Positions 34,369 through 43,239 of a DNA stretch of 59,480 nucleotides are shown here, in pieces (positions within the stretch are counted from its first letter, which is position 1; every line of letters begins with the position of its first letter). The position numbers and the translations under genes were made by a program. This stretch comes from Pokkaliibacter plantistimulans (lineage in GTDB: Bacteria; Pseudomonadota; Gammaproteobacteria; Pseudomonadales; Balneatricaceae): NCBI RefSeq assembly GCF_003194385.1, contig NZ_LAPT01000113.1:1-59480 (forward strand), in the 5' to 3' direction. The notes under the pieces were generated by a model, which did no database searches, was not told where the DNA came from, and worked only from the letters and a program-made list of their open reading frames with translations.

Positions 34369-35901
34369 ATGGCCAATCTGATTTTGCTGCTCGGTGATCA
34401 GCTCAGTGATCGTATCAGTGCCCTGCAGGCCGCTAACCCGGCAGAAGACCGGGTAGTGCTGGCCGAGGTGCTGAGTGAAGCCAGCCACGTACCCCACCAT
34501 CCGCAGAAAATCCTGCTGATTTTTGCCGCCATGCGGCAGTTTGCCCGGCATTTAGAGCAGCAGGGCTGGCAGGTCAGCTATCAGCGGCTGGACGATGCGG
34601 ATGCGCTGGGTGACCTCGGTCAGGTGCTGCAACGCGAGCTGGCGCGTGGCCACTACGCCAGAGTGATCATGACCCACTGCGGTGAGTATCGGCTGCACCG
34701 GCAGATGCGCCGGTGGCAGGCCGAGTGGCCGCTGCCGGTGGAGATCCGGCCTGACACCCGCTTTATCTGTCCGCTCAGGGTATTTCGTCAGTGGGCCGAA
34801 GAGCGCAAGGAATGGCGCATGGAATATTTCTACCGGCTGATGCGCCGCCGTACCGGTCTGCTGATGACAGCGGAAGGCAAGCCGGTGGGGGGCAAGTGGA
34901 ACTTCGATGCTGACAATCGCCGTGCCTACGACGGTAAGCGACCACTTCCCCTGTTACCGACTACAACGCTGGATGAGGAAGGACAGACGCTGGCGGCGAT
35001 GATCGCCGGGCGGTTCAGCACCCATTTTGGTGACCTGCAGGCGTTCCACTGGCCGGTCAATCGCGTTCAGGCGCTGCACCTGCTTGGTATCTTTATCGAA
35101 CAGGGGCTGCCGGGCTTTGGCGACTATCAGGATGCCCTCAGCAGCCAGTCGCCCTTTCTGTTTCATTCGCTGCTGTCGTCCAGTATCAACATCGGCCTGC
35201 TGGATCCGCTGGAGGTTTGTCAGCAGGCCGAGGCGGCCTACCATGCCGGTCAGGCGCCCCTGAATGCGGTGGAAGGCTTTATCCGGCAGATCATCGGCTG
35301 GCGTGAATACGTGCGCGGCGTGTACTGGCAGACCATGCCGGAGTATGCCGAGAGCAATGCGCTGGCGGCACAGCGGCCGCTGCCAGCCGCCTACTGGGGC
35401 GCACCGACAGGCATGGCCTGTATCCGCGAGGTAGTGAGTGCGGTGCGGCAATACGGCTATGCACACCATATTCAGCGGCTAATGGTGACCGGTAACTGGG
35501 CGCTGCTGCTGGGCGTGCAGCCCAAAGCCGTGTGCGAGTGGTATCTGGCGGTGTTTGTCGATGCCTTCGAGTGGGTAGAGTTACCCAACACGCTGGGCAT
35601 GGCGCTGCACGGTGACGGCGGCTTGCTGGCGTCCAAACCTTACGCGGCCAGTGGCAAATATATTCAGCGGCAGGGTGATTACTGTGCCGGATGTGACTAT
35701 CAGGTGAGCCGCGTGACCGAGCCTGACAGCTGCCCGTTCAACAGCCTCTACTGGCATTTCCTGAAGCGTCATCAGGCGCGTTTTGCTGAGCATCCACGTA
35801 TGGCCATGATCTACCGCAACTGGCAGCGCATGGAGGCCGGGCAGCAGCAGGCCATTCTGCAGCGGGCCGAGTGGCTGCTGGAGCATATCGACCAGCTCTG
35901 A
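34369..35901 (+). CDS. FeS-BCP family (6-4)-type photolyase/cryptochrome
   Basis: A 510-residue cryptochrome/photolyase-related protein of the iron-sulfur bacterial class. The start LILLLGDQLSD, GEYRLHRQM, and VEGFIRQIIGWREYVRGVYW with NTLGMALHGDGG, YAASGKYI fit this group. Cys351, Cys439, Cys442 and Cys455 match the four cluster ligands of Agrobacterium PhrB (350, 438, 441, 454) with a shift of one. Such enzymes use FAD, a lumazine-type antenna and a [4Fe-4S] cluster to repair (6-4) photoproducts with light. It is a single gene read away from the PAS sensor. Confidence 0.92.
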   Translation: MANLILLLGDQLSDRISALQAANPAEDRVVLAEVLSEASHVPHHPQKILLIFAAMRQFARHLEQQGWQVSYQRLDDADALGDLGQVLQRELARGHYARVIMTHCGEYRLHRQMRRWQAEWPLPVEIRPDTRFICPLRVFRQWAEERKEWRMEYFYRLMRRRTGLLMTAEGKPVGGKWNFDADNRRAYDGKRPLPLLPTTTLDEEGQTLAAMIAGRFSTHFGDLQAFHWPVNRVQALHLLGIFIEQGLPGFGDYQDALSSQSPFLFHSLLSSSINIGLLDPLEVCQQAEAAYHAGQAPLNAVEGFIRQIIGWREYVRGVYWQTMPEYAESNALAAQRPLPAAYWGAPTGMACIREVVSAVRQYGYAHHIQRLMVTGNWALLLGVQPKAVCEWYLAVFVDAFEWVELPNTLGMALHGDGGLLASKPYAASGKYIQRQGDYCAGCDYQVSRVTEPDSCPFNSLYWHFLKRHQARFAEHPRMAMIYRNWQRMEAGQQQAILQRAEWLLEHIDQL

Positions 35902-36177
35902 CTTCTCCCCTGTTACCGGACGGCGCAGAAACGCTCTGGAAACGCCTCAGCAGGACTTGCTTAAGCTCTGAAACACTCCGCCCCTGTGGCTGAAACATTT
36001 GCACCCCTATATAGCAAGCACTGTTGGCGAAAAGTGATCGCTGACGCGGCGGTGAACCGTGCGGGCTGATGGCAGTCGGTGCCGGACAGACTCACCGCCG
36101 AACTCCGCCTGTTATTGACTGGCAGGCGGCAGGGATCAAGCCCTGTGCTGACGGCACAGACAGAAAGGAGAAAGGTG

Positions 36178-36366
36178 ATGGATGTAGGTGTTTATGGTGG
36201 TTTTTTCGGTCTGGTTATTCTCGCACTGGATATTCTTGCCATTGCCAGCATCCTCAAGAGCTCCTACGGCGGCGTAGGTAAGTTCATCTGGATTCTTGCC
36301 GTACTGGCCCTGCCGGTGCTGGGAATGCTGGTGTATTTCCTGGTAGGCAAGCGTGAGTCGTTATGA
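36178..36366 (+). CDS. Small PLDc_N-domain membrane protein
   Basis: The 62-residue product has two membrane segments separated by a short loop with SSYGGVGKFIWILAVLALPVLGMLVYFLVGKRES. This is the phospholipase_D-nuclease N-terminal (PLDc_N) family, found either alone or in front of other domains. The ATG at 36178 is preceded by AAAGGAG and AAAGG. An upstream extension of the frame to 36079 is unlikely. The role is not known; it is first in a series of three short envelope genes. Confidence 0.85.
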   Translation: MDVGVYGGFFGLVILALDILAIASILKSSYGGVGKFIWILAVLALPVLGMLVYFLVGKRESL

Positions 36367-36522
36367 CCGTAATAGCCGCAGGTATTCATCGGCCTGTTAA
36401 CAGGGAGACCCTCAGGGCGAGGGCACAACATTGATCAGGGGTGGCTGAAAACCTGATTCCAGTCAAAGGCGAAGACCCCGGTCCCGGCCTTTGTGAATGT
36501 TGTTAAGTAAAAGGAAATATCC

Positions 36523-36861
36523 ATGAAAGCAATCAATCGTGTAGCGTCTGTTGTGGTTCTGGGCAGTGTGTTGGCGCTGGGTCTGGCCGGTTGCAACAAG
36601 GATGACGAAGCCAGCAGTGCTGGCAGCCAGAGTAACACTACCCAGCAACAGGAAAGTCAGCCTGCAGCAGATACAGGCTCCTCTTCTTCCATGGTCACCC
36701 CCGGCGCGACCGACTCCGGCAATAGCGCAGGTTCCGGCACTGATACCGGCAGTATGAGCGGCTCCGCTGGCGCTACCACCGGTGGTACTGGCAGCAACCC
36801 TGATACCTCATCATCCACGACGGTGCCTGACAGTGGCACCTCTGGCTCTGCCAGTCAGTAA
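36523..36861 (+). CDS. Low-complexity lipoprotein
   Basis: A 112-residue product with the lipobox LAGC (MKAINRVASVVVLGSVLALGLAGC), so lipid-anchored. The mature part is almost entirely Ser, Gly, Thr, Asp and Pro (for example TGSMSGSAGATTGGTGS) and has no folded domain; it would be a flexible extended tail. An AAGGAA site precedes the ATG. It stands between the PLDc_N gene and another small lipoprotein gene, in the same direction. Function unknown. Confidence 0.78.
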   Translation: MKAINRVASVVVLGSVLALGLAGCNKDDEASSAGSQSNTTQQQESQPAADTGSSSSMVTPGATDSGNSAGSGTDTGSMSGSAGATTGGTGSNPDTSSSTTVPDSGTSGSASQ

Positions 36862-36962
36862 CAACCAACACGATTCACGTCACCGAACGGCAGACCACGG
36901 CGGCAGAACAGCCGCTGCGGCTCTGCAGTGATCCACAGGAACATCAGAAAAGGATATTCACC

Positions 36963-37166
36963 ATGCCAGGTTTACGACGCACTTTTACCGTCATTGCCCT
37001 GAGCAGCCTTATGACGTTGGGTCTGGCTGCCTGTGACTCCGATGATGGCCCGGCCGAGCAGCTGGGTGAAAAGATCGATAATGCGGTCACCAGCGCAGGG
37101 AATGCGGTGGAAGACAGCTGTGAACAAGCCAAACAGGAGCTGGGTGCCAGCGATACCCGTTGCTGA
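36963..37166 (+). CDS. Small lipoprotein, GEKIDNAV-type
   Basis: A 67-residue lipoprotein with lipobox LAAC (MPGLRRTFTVIALSSLMTLGLAAC). The mature part GEKIDNAVTSAGNAVEDSCEQAKQELG forms an amphipathic helix and contains a late Cys pair (SCEQ and the final RC). Short lipoproteins with the GEKIDNAV pattern are common in gammaproteobacteria near envelope stress genes. A weak GGA site lies before the ATG. It ends the three-gene series and is followed by a terminator. Confidence 0.75.
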   Translation: MPGLRRTFTVIALSSLMTLGLAACDSDDGPAEQLGEKIDNAVTSAGNAVEDSCEQAKQELGASDTRC

Positions 37167-37297
37167 ACTCCGGGCGCTCTTGCCTGACTCAATGGATCCA
37201 CCGATAGCGCTATCCCCATGGCGTTATCACCCGGCCAATACGCCTTGCGTAGCGGCTTCTCCAAGTAGATGTCCAACCCGTCAGGGGGCGACATCTT

Positions 37298-37340
37298 GCC
37301 TCCGCAGCTCGCCGATTAGACCGGCTGCGGGGGCTTTTTT
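37298..37340 (+). terminator. Rho-independent terminator after the small lipoprotein genes
   Basis: GCCTCCGCAGC (37298-37308) pairs with GCTGCGGGGGC (37324-37334) with one wobble, followed by six T. Confidence 0.82.
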
Positions 37341-37625
37341 ACACCTCTTCATTCCGCCTCCTTCAGGGCTCTTTTCACACGGATGAACGTCATCGAATGA
37401 CCTTTACTGAATAGTTTCAGCTAAAACAAATTCGGCAATTATGCAGATTTTTCACTGTTGGCAGGAGGCAGCGCTGTGATCCTGCCCAGACCGCTAAAAC
37501 CGGGCTGTTTGCGATTGAGCTGATGCAGGTCAAGGGATAGAGTGGCGCAGCTTCTGTGTGCGGTGCTCCGCCGTGCAGATCGGATTGTTATCCAGACACG
37601 CTGGCTGGCAATCATTCTTGTCGCT

Positions 37626-38450
37626 ATGGATCCAACCATGTCCCTCGCTACCCCTAAAGAAATCGCCGATGCTGTTGTTCAGACCGGCGTGCGTAAAAGT
37701 TCTCTCGCGCTGCTTCCTCTGTTGATTCTTGGTTTTATGGCAGGCGCCTTCATTGCTTTCGGCTTTCTGCTGGATATCCGGGTGACGGCACAGCTGCCGC
37801 ACGACTGGGCATCACTGTCCCTGTTTCTGGGGGCGGCGGTGTTTCCGGTGGGGCTGATCCTGACGGTACTGGCCGGTGGTGAGCTGCTGACAGGCAATAT
37901 GATGTTCATGGCCACCGCCCTGTTTTCCGGCAAGATTGGCCTGCCCGCCTTGCTGCGCAACTGGCTGGTGGTCACGGCGGCCAACTTTATCGGTGCAGTA
38001 TTTATCGCCTTTTTCTTCGGTCACTTCCTCGGTCTGGCCGAAGGAGCCTTTCTGGCCAAGAGCGTGGCCATTGCCAAGGCCAAGGTGAATGAGGATTTCC
38101 TGCATACCTTCATTTCCGGCATTGGCTGTAACTGGCTGGTCTGTCTGGCGATCTGGCTGGGTATGTCGAGCAAGGATGTGATGGGCAAGATCATCGGCAT
38201 GTGGTTCCCGATCATGGCATTCGCTGCCATTGGCTTTCAGCACGTGGTTGCCAACATGTTCGTTATCCCGCTGGCGATCTTTGTCGGTGAGGTGAGCTGG
38301 GCACAGTATTTCAGTAACTTTGTGCCGGTGTTTCTCGGTAACGCCGTGGGCGGTGCCCTGTTTGTTGGCATCGCCTACTACGTCGCGCTGGTGCGTCAGC
38401 CCGCTGTGGTCAGCGTCTCCCTGAATGAGCGTGGCGCTGCTCAGGCCTGA
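37626..38450 (+). CDS. Formate/nitrite transporter family channel
   Basis: A 274-residue FNT-family membrane channel with six segments. The family patterns are visible: PKEIADAVVQTGVRKSS at the N-terminus, GFMAGAFIAFGFLL, GGELLTGNMMFMATALFSGKI, NFIGAVFIAFFFGHF, and GIGCNWLVCLAIWLGMSSKDVMGKI. FNT pentamers carry formate, nitrite, hydrosulfide or similar small anions; the substrate is not set by motifs I can judge. The start lies at one of two ATGs (37626, 37638), neither with a good site. A strong terminator follows, and the foreign segment begins just after it. Confidence 0.9.
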   Translation: MDPTMSLATPKEIADAVVQTGVRKSSLALLPLLILGFMAGAFIAFGFLLDIRVTAQLPHDWASLSLFLGAAVFPVGLILTVLAGGELLTGNMMFMATALFSGKIGLPALLRNWLVVTAANFIGAVFIAFFFGHFLGLAEGAFLAKSVAIAKAKVNEDFLHTFISGIGCNWLVCLAIWLGMSSKDVMGKIIGMWFPIMAFAAIGFQHVVANMFVIPLAIFVGEVSWAQYFSNFVPVFLGNAVGGALFVGIAYYVALVRQPAVVSVSLNERGAAQA

Positions 38451-38488
38451 CAGGTGACTGAGCATTAACCGCTGCCAGCGGTAAATGA

Positions 38489-38520
38489 AAAGGGAGTCGA
38501 GTGAATCGACTCCCTTTTTT
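38489..38520 (+). terminator. Rho-independent terminator of the FNT gene
   Basis: AAAGGGAGTCGA (38489-38500) and TCGACTCCCTTT (38506-38517) make a twelve-pair stem with a GTGAA loop and a T run. The T run overlaps the likely left attachment repeat TTTTTCAC (38516-38523). Confidence 0.9.
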
Positions 38521-38698
38521 CACTTCACCATGACTCCAGCACCGAACTTCGCTGGACTACGCCGAAGCCCGATACAGCAGGTTTATCAATGACTTAGGCG
38601 AGTTCAATATATGCCGGTGCCTTCCGAAACCTGACCTGGCTTCCCCTCTGCTGGCCCCTAGAAGGCTCCTGGGAATCGGGTCTTTCCGAGGAGTCATC

Positions 38699-39891
38699 AT
38701 GGCGAAAATCAAGCTCACCAAGTCCGCAGTCGATGCGGCGCAACCCCAGGCGCAGGCCGTCGAACTCCGGGAAACGCTGGTGCCCGGCTTCCTGTGCAAG
38801 GTTACACCAGCGGGCCGCAAGGTCTTCATGGTTCATACCGCACCAATGCCGGATAGCGCCGCAAGCCTGCCCTGGGCCTGTACGCGGAATTGACCGTCGA
38901 ACAAGCCCGATCGCTGGCCCAGGAATGGCTGGCCGAGGTTCGCCGGGGCGGCGACCCTGGCGCGGGCAAGGCCGCCGCCCGTGCCGCCCCCACGGTCAAG
39001 GAGTTGTGCGAGAAGTTCATGGAGGATCACTCCAAGCAGCGCAACAAGCCCAGCACACAGGTCGGTTACCAAAAGTGCATCAATAACAACATCATTCCGC
39101 TGCTGGGCCGCATGAAGGTGTAGGACGTGAAGCGCCCGGACGTGGCCAGGGCGATGAAGAAGATGGCGCACAAGCCAGCGGACGCGAACCGCACGTTCAG
39201 CGTGATGCGTAAGATGTTCAACCTGGCCGAAGTGTGGGGCTACCGGCCAGACGGCACCAATCCGTGCCGCTATGTCCCAATTTACCCCAACGGCAAGGCC
39301 ACCCATCTCATCAGCGACGAGGAAATGGGCAAGCTGTTCCGGTATCTCGACTTTCTGGAAACCGATGGGCTGGGCCTGGATCACGCCATCCTGCCGCTGG
39401 CCATCCGGATGCAATTTGAGTGTGCGGGCCGCCGCTCCGAGATCATCACACTGCAATGGGACTGGGTGGATTTGGAGAACCGGCGCGTGGTCTGCCCGAC
39501 AGTAAGACCGGCGGCATGTCCAAGCCCTTGAGCGACGAAGCCTACCGGCTCCTGTCCACCGCGCCGCGCGAGGACGGTTGCCCGCACGTGTTCCCGTCCC
39601 CGAACCATCCGGGGCAGCACCTGACCACGGGCGAGTATTACGGCGGCTGGACGCGCATCCTCAAACGTGCCGGTGTGAGCCATGTGGGCACGCACGGCAT
39701 CCGACACCGCTCGGCCACCGACATTGCCAACTCGGGGATTCCGGTGAAAGTGGGCATGGCGCTGACGGCGCACAAGACCGTGGCGATGTTCATGCGCTAC
39801 GTCTACACCGAGGACAAGCCGGTGCGCGAAGCGGCCGAGTTGGTGGCGAACTGGCGCATCTCGCCCTGCAGAGGCCACAGCATGACCAAGA
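38699..39891 (+). pseudogene. Broken tyrosine integrase of Tn4371-ICE type
   Basis: Parts of one integrase read in order across frames. Residues MAKIKLTKSAVDAAQ to KVFMV come from 38699; a frameshift near 38832 follows, with an in-frame TAG at 38854 in the restored frame. From 38890 the frame reads TVEQARSLAQEWLAEVRRGGDPG to LLGRMKV, stopped by TAG at 39121 where Gln is expected; then DVKRPDVARAMKKM to VVC with the recombinase Arg region GRRSEIITLQWDWVD. One lost base near 39497 shifts to DSKTGGMSKPLS, HGIRHRSATDIANSG, and the catalytic Tyr region FMRYVYTED. Two frameshifts and two stops mean it cannot work. A GAGGAG site remains before the ATG. Confidence 0.92.
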
Positions 39892-40055
39892 AAACGCTGA
39901 CGACGACGGGGCAATCCCCCGCCGTCTTGCCTGCCGGCTATGCCGGCATCCACAGCGGCATCGTGAAACTGCTCGATGCCGCCCGCCAGGCGGCGCGCAG
40001 CGTCAATGCGCTGATGACGGCATGGGGTTCAGCTTATTGCCGTGGCGGCCAGTGA
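39892..40055 (+). pseudogene. N-terminal fragment of a DUF1016 (YhcG-type) nuclease gene
   Basis: From ATG 39892 the frame reads MTKKTLTTTGQSPAVLPAGY, then HSGIVKLLDAARQ and SVNALMTA, which is the usual start of DUF1016 N-terminal-domain proteins found in Tn4371-like and other elements, before the expected YWEIGRRI. Here the similarity ends near base 40020 and is followed by unrelated WGSAYCRGGQ. The gene is therefore cut off after about 45 residues and lacks the PD-(D/E)XK nuclease domain. The 3' boundary marks a deletion junction. The integrase frame runs through into it without a stop. Confidence 0.7.
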
Positions 40056-40210
40056 TCGAGTCGCGGTTGGGGCAGCGGCTCTCCGCGACAGTGCGCGGCG
40101 GTGGAGTGTCTTGGTCAGTTGGACGAGAGAAGGGCCTGCCGCTTGGATAAGCCGTTATTTGACAAGGCGTCTGACACCCTAGGCAACAACGCTGCGTAAA
40201 CGTAGGTGAG

Positions 40211-40690
40211 TCATCCGTGCACTGGCAAAGCCCCGCCTGTTTTGATCTCCTGCAGCGTGAAGCTGGTGTAGACATCTGCAACACCAGGGAAGGCGCGGAT
40301 CTCCCGGACCAGCTTGGCGAAGGCGTCGTGATCGCCTGCCACCAATTCGATTTGGTAGTCGTACCCGCCTGAGAGGTTTTGGCAGGAAATGGCCCCTGCC
40401 AAGGCAACGACTGCGCGCTCGAACGCAGCGGCCGTCGCCAGCGAGTGGTCCTTCATCTTAAGACTGACGAATCCGTGGACGCTCAGTCCGAGCTGCTTTC
40501 GATTCAGCTGCGCGTGATAGCCCAGGATGAAACCCGCTTGCTCCAGCATTTGAACTCGGCGCCAACACGGCGACTGCGACAGTGACACTTTTTCTGCCAG
40601 CTCGGCCACCGTAAGTCGGCCGTTCGCCTGCAGCGCCTCCAGGATCTGGCGGTCTATGCGATCGAGATCGCTCATAGATTTGGAGCTCAT
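40211..40690 (-). CDS. Lrp/AsnC-family transcriptional regulator of the cargo operon
   Basis: A 159-residue Lrp/AsnC regulator. The N-terminal helix-turn-helix is clear (LDRIDRQILEALQANGRLTVAELAEKVSLSQSPCWRRVQMLEQAGFI), followed by a RAM domain (KMKDHSLATAAAFERAVV, GGYDYQIELVAGDHDAFAKLVRE, FPGVADVYTSFTLQEIKTG) that binds amino acids and makes the octamer. The ATG at 40690 was chosen; another lies at 40675 and a TTG at 40720. It is divergent from the aminotransferase operon, with about 160 bases between, so it likely senses an amino acid used by that operon. It lies inside the foreign segment. Confidence 0.9.
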   Translation of the reverse strand: MSSKSMSDLDRIDRQILEALQANGRLTVAELAEKVSLSQSPCWRRVQMLEQAGFILGYHAQLNRKQLGLSVHGFVSLKMKDHSLATAAAFERAVVALAGAISCQNLSGGYDYQIELVAGDHDAFAKLVREIRAFPGVADVYTSFTLQEIKTGGALPVHG

Positions 40691-40850
40691 GCCACCACTC
40701 ACTTTGGATGATTCTTCCAATATTCTAGTTGTTCATGGGTGATTTTGGTAATTTTTTTCCGCCGGAAGGTCCGATAATCCAAGTGATGAAGAACTCGGAT
40801 TCAAGCTGCAGTGATCGCTGGCGGCAGATCCTAACACCTGAAGGCAAACC
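40691..40850. promoter_or_regulatory. Divergent control region of the cargo operon
   Basis: The 160-base space between the Lrp gene and the aminotransferase gene contains AT-rich stretches (TGGATGATTCTTCCAATATT; TGGTAATTTTTTTCC) suited to Lrp binding. No exact promoter was fixed. Confidence 0.4.
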
Positions 40851-42044
40851 ATGACCTACGACACTGCGTTCCCCCCTCAAGCCAGGCCCTCCATCCGGGG
40901 GCTTGCAGGCTCCCTCATTCGAGAGGTTGCAAACAGCGGCATGGGCCGAGCCGACGTTGTACCGTTCTGGTTCGGAGAATCAGATCAAACTACCGCCAGC
41001 TTCATTCGCGATGAGGCTGCGCGCTCGTTGGGGCAGGGCGAGACTTTCTACTCCCAGAACCTAGGACGCCCCTATCTGCGAGAGAGCATCGCGAACTATC
41101 TCTCGGGCCTGCATAACCGAGATATCTCGGTGGACCGTATTGCTGCGATCAGCTCCGGTGTGACAGGTTTGTTGATTGCGTCGGAACTGCTGTTGTCCGC
41201 ACAGGATCGCGTAGTTGCCATTACCCCTTTGTGGCCCAACGTTTGCGAAATTCCCAAGATCCTCAGCGCCCAGGTTGAACGCGTTTCTCTGAGCGTTCGC
41301 GGTGGTCGCTGGACACTTGATCTTGATCGGCTGCTGGATGCACTGACTCCGGGAACAAAGGCGCTAATCATCAATTCGCCGAACAACCCTACGGGTTGGA
41401 CCATTGATGAAGAAGGCGTTGTGGCGATCTTGCAGCACTGCCGCAAGCATGGCATCTGGATCGTTTGTGATGATGTTTACGAGCGGTTGGTCTACGACCC
41501 GAACCAGCGTTCGGCTCCGTCGTTTCTCAAGCACTACGAAGCGGGCGACCGGATCATCTCGGTCAACAGCTTTTCAAAAGCTTGGTCCATGACTGGCTGG
41601 CGTGCAGGCTGGATGGTGGTGCCACCGGAACTCACTGCGGACCTGACCAAAGTCATTGAGTACAACTTCTCCTGCATGTTCGAGCCCGTGCAGCGCGCAG
41701 CCGCGATTGCACTGCAGCAAGGTGAGCAGGAAGTCGCTCGCCTGAGGGGGATGCTTTCGCATACGCGTGGGCTGCTGTCGAGTGCTCTTGCATCGTTGCC
41801 GGGCGTCGAAGTACCAGACGCGGGAGGGGCCATGTACGTCTTCTTCCGCATCGCCGGCCATGACGATTCCCTGGCTTTGGCGAAACGACTGGTGAGCGAA
41901 GTGGGCTTGGGCCTCGCTCCTGGTTCAGCTTTTGGTCCGGAGGGCGATGGGTGGCTGCGTTGGTGCCATGCCGTCAGCTCGGACGCCAAGTTGCTGGACG
42001 GCGTTGACAGATTGAGCGGATTCCTCGCACGCAGCAAAGCCTGA
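40851..42044 (+). CDS. Class I/II PLP-dependent aminotransferase (cargo)
   Basis: A 397-residue aminotransferase of fold type I. Visible parts: SGVTGLLIASELLLSAQDRVV, NSPNNPTGWTIDEE with the cofactor Asn, CDDVYERLVYDP, the Schiff-base Lys in NSFSKAWSMTGWRAGW, and the C-terminal WLRWCHAVSSD. This is the AspC/ArAT-like subfamily used for alpha-amino acids with many side chains; substrate is unknown. It is the first gene of an operon with an FAH-family enzyme and an aldehyde dehydrogenase, opposite an Lrp regulator, all pointing to amino-acid breakdown. The site before its ATG is weak (AAGGCAAACC). Codon choice is more GC-biased than in the flanking FNT gene. Confidence 0.9.
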   Translation: MTYDTAFPPQARPSIRGLAGSLIREVANSGMGRADVVPFWFGESDQTTASFIRDEAARSLGQGETFYSQNLGRPYLRESIANYLSGLHNRDISVDRIAAISSGVTGLLIASELLLSAQDRVVAITPLWPNVCEIPKILSAQVERVSLSVRGGRWTLDLDRLLDALTPGTKALIINSPNNPTGWTIDEEGVVAILQHCRKHGIWIVCDDVYERLVYDPNQRSAPSFLKHYEAGDRIISVNSFSKAWSMTGWRAGWMVVPPELTADLTKVIEYNFSCMFEPVQRAAAIALQQGEQEVARLRGMLSHTRGLLSSALASLPGVEVPDAGGAMYVFFRIAGHDDSLALAKRLVSEVGLGLAPGSAFGPEGDGWLRWCHAVSSDAKLLDGVDRLSGFLARSKA

Positions 42045-42075
42045 CCCACCCATCAAATTCAAAAAAGGTATCAGC

Positions 42076-43239
42076 ATGAACTCCTTTGAAAAAGGTACCT
42101 TCGTTGGTCGCGCTTGGTCGTCGGCCGCAGACGGTCCCATCTTGGTTAAGGTCGCTCAGGATCTGGTCGTCGACATCACGTCATCGCGCACGCCAACGAT
42201 GCGCGATCTGCTGGAGCTACCCGACCCTGCTGCCTGGCTGGCGACGCAGCAAGGCAGGCCGATCGGCCGCCTTGCCGACTTGCTCGATGGAAGCATCAAG
42301 GACGTCGTCCTCCTGGCCCCCTGTGACCTGCAGGCGATCAAGGCCTGTGGGGTCACCTTTGCGCGCTCGATGGTTGAGCGCGTGATTGAGGAACGCGCCG
42401 CCGGCGACGCTGGTGCCGCCAATACCATTCGCGAGCGAATCTCTGGCCTCATTGGCGACAGCCTGCGCAACGTGAAGGCCGGTTCCGAGGACGCGGCGCG
42501 CATCAAGGAGGCGCTGATTCGCGAAGGACTGTGGTCGCAGTACCTGGAGGTCGGTATCGGACCTGATGCCGAGGTCTTCACCAAAGCTCAAGCCATGTCC
42601 GCAGTTGGCCACCTTAGCAATGTGGGTCTGCACCCAATTTCGACGTGGAACAACCCGGAGCCAGAGGTCGTTCTGGCGGTGGACAGCCAAGGCCGCATCA
42701 AGGGGGCCGCCCTCGGCAATGATGTCAACCTGCGTGACGTGGAAGGCCGTTCTGCGCTCCTGCTGGGCAAGGCGAAGGACAACAACGCCTCGTGCGCGAT
42801 CGGCCCATTTATCCGCCTGTTCGATGACACCTACGGTCTTGATGACGTGCGAGCCGCTGACGTCGATCTGCACGTAGAGGGGCCGGATGGATTTGTGCTG
42901 CGCGGCAAGAGTTCGATGAAAGAAATCTCGCGCGATCCCCTGGATCTGGTGGCCCAGACCATTGGCGCCCACCACCAGTACCCGGACGGCTTCATGTTAT
43001 TCATGGGAACGCTGTTCGCGCCGACCGAGGATCGTGGAGAGCCTGGGCAAGGCTTCACACACAAGATGGGCGATGTCGTGACCATCTCCAACGACAAGCT
43101 CGGCAGTCTTCGCAACACCGTTCGCTTGTCCACAGAGTGCCCGCGCTGGACCTTCGGTGCATCACATCTGATGCGCAACCTGGCTGGGCGCGGCCTGCTA
43201 GTCAATGAGGAGAACGCATGCGGGTTTATCAGAACCTAA
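42076..43239 (+). CDS. Fumarylacetoacetate-hydrolase-family enzyme (cargo)
   Basis: A 387-residue FAH-fold protein. The metal-binding C-terminal domain has NPEPEVVLAVDSQGRIKGAALGNDVNLRD (the ExE region), KAKDNNASCAIGPFIRLFD, HHQYPDGFMLFMGTLFAP, and HKMGDVVTISNDKLGSLRN. This version resembles the sugar-acid dehydratases related to FAH that turn 2-keto-3-deoxypentonates into alpha-ketoglutarate semialdehyde. That semialdehyde is the substrate of the type of dehydrogenase encoded next, so the two fit as consecutive steps. An AAAGGTA site precedes the ATG, and its end overlaps the next gene by 22 bases. A hydrolase or decarboxylase role cannot be excluded. Confidence 0.85.
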   Translation: MNSFEKGTFVGRAWSSAADGPILVKVAQDLVVDITSSRTPTMRDLLELPDPAAWLATQQGRPIGRLADLLDGSIKDVVLLAPCDLQAIKACGVTFARSMVERVIEERAAGDAGAANTIRERISGLIGDSLRNVKAGSEDAARIKEALIREGLWSQYLEVGIGPDAEVFTKAQAMSAVGHLSNVGLHPISTWNNPEPEVVLAVDSQGRIKGAALGNDVNLRDVEGRSALLLGKAKDNNASCAIGPFIRLFDDTYGLDDVRAADVDLHVEGPDGFVLRGKSSMKEISRDPLDLVAQTIGAHHQYPDGFMLFMGTLFAPTEDRGEPGQGFTHKMGDVVTISNDKLGSLRNTVRLSTECPRWTFGASHLMRNLAGRGLLVNEENACGFIRT

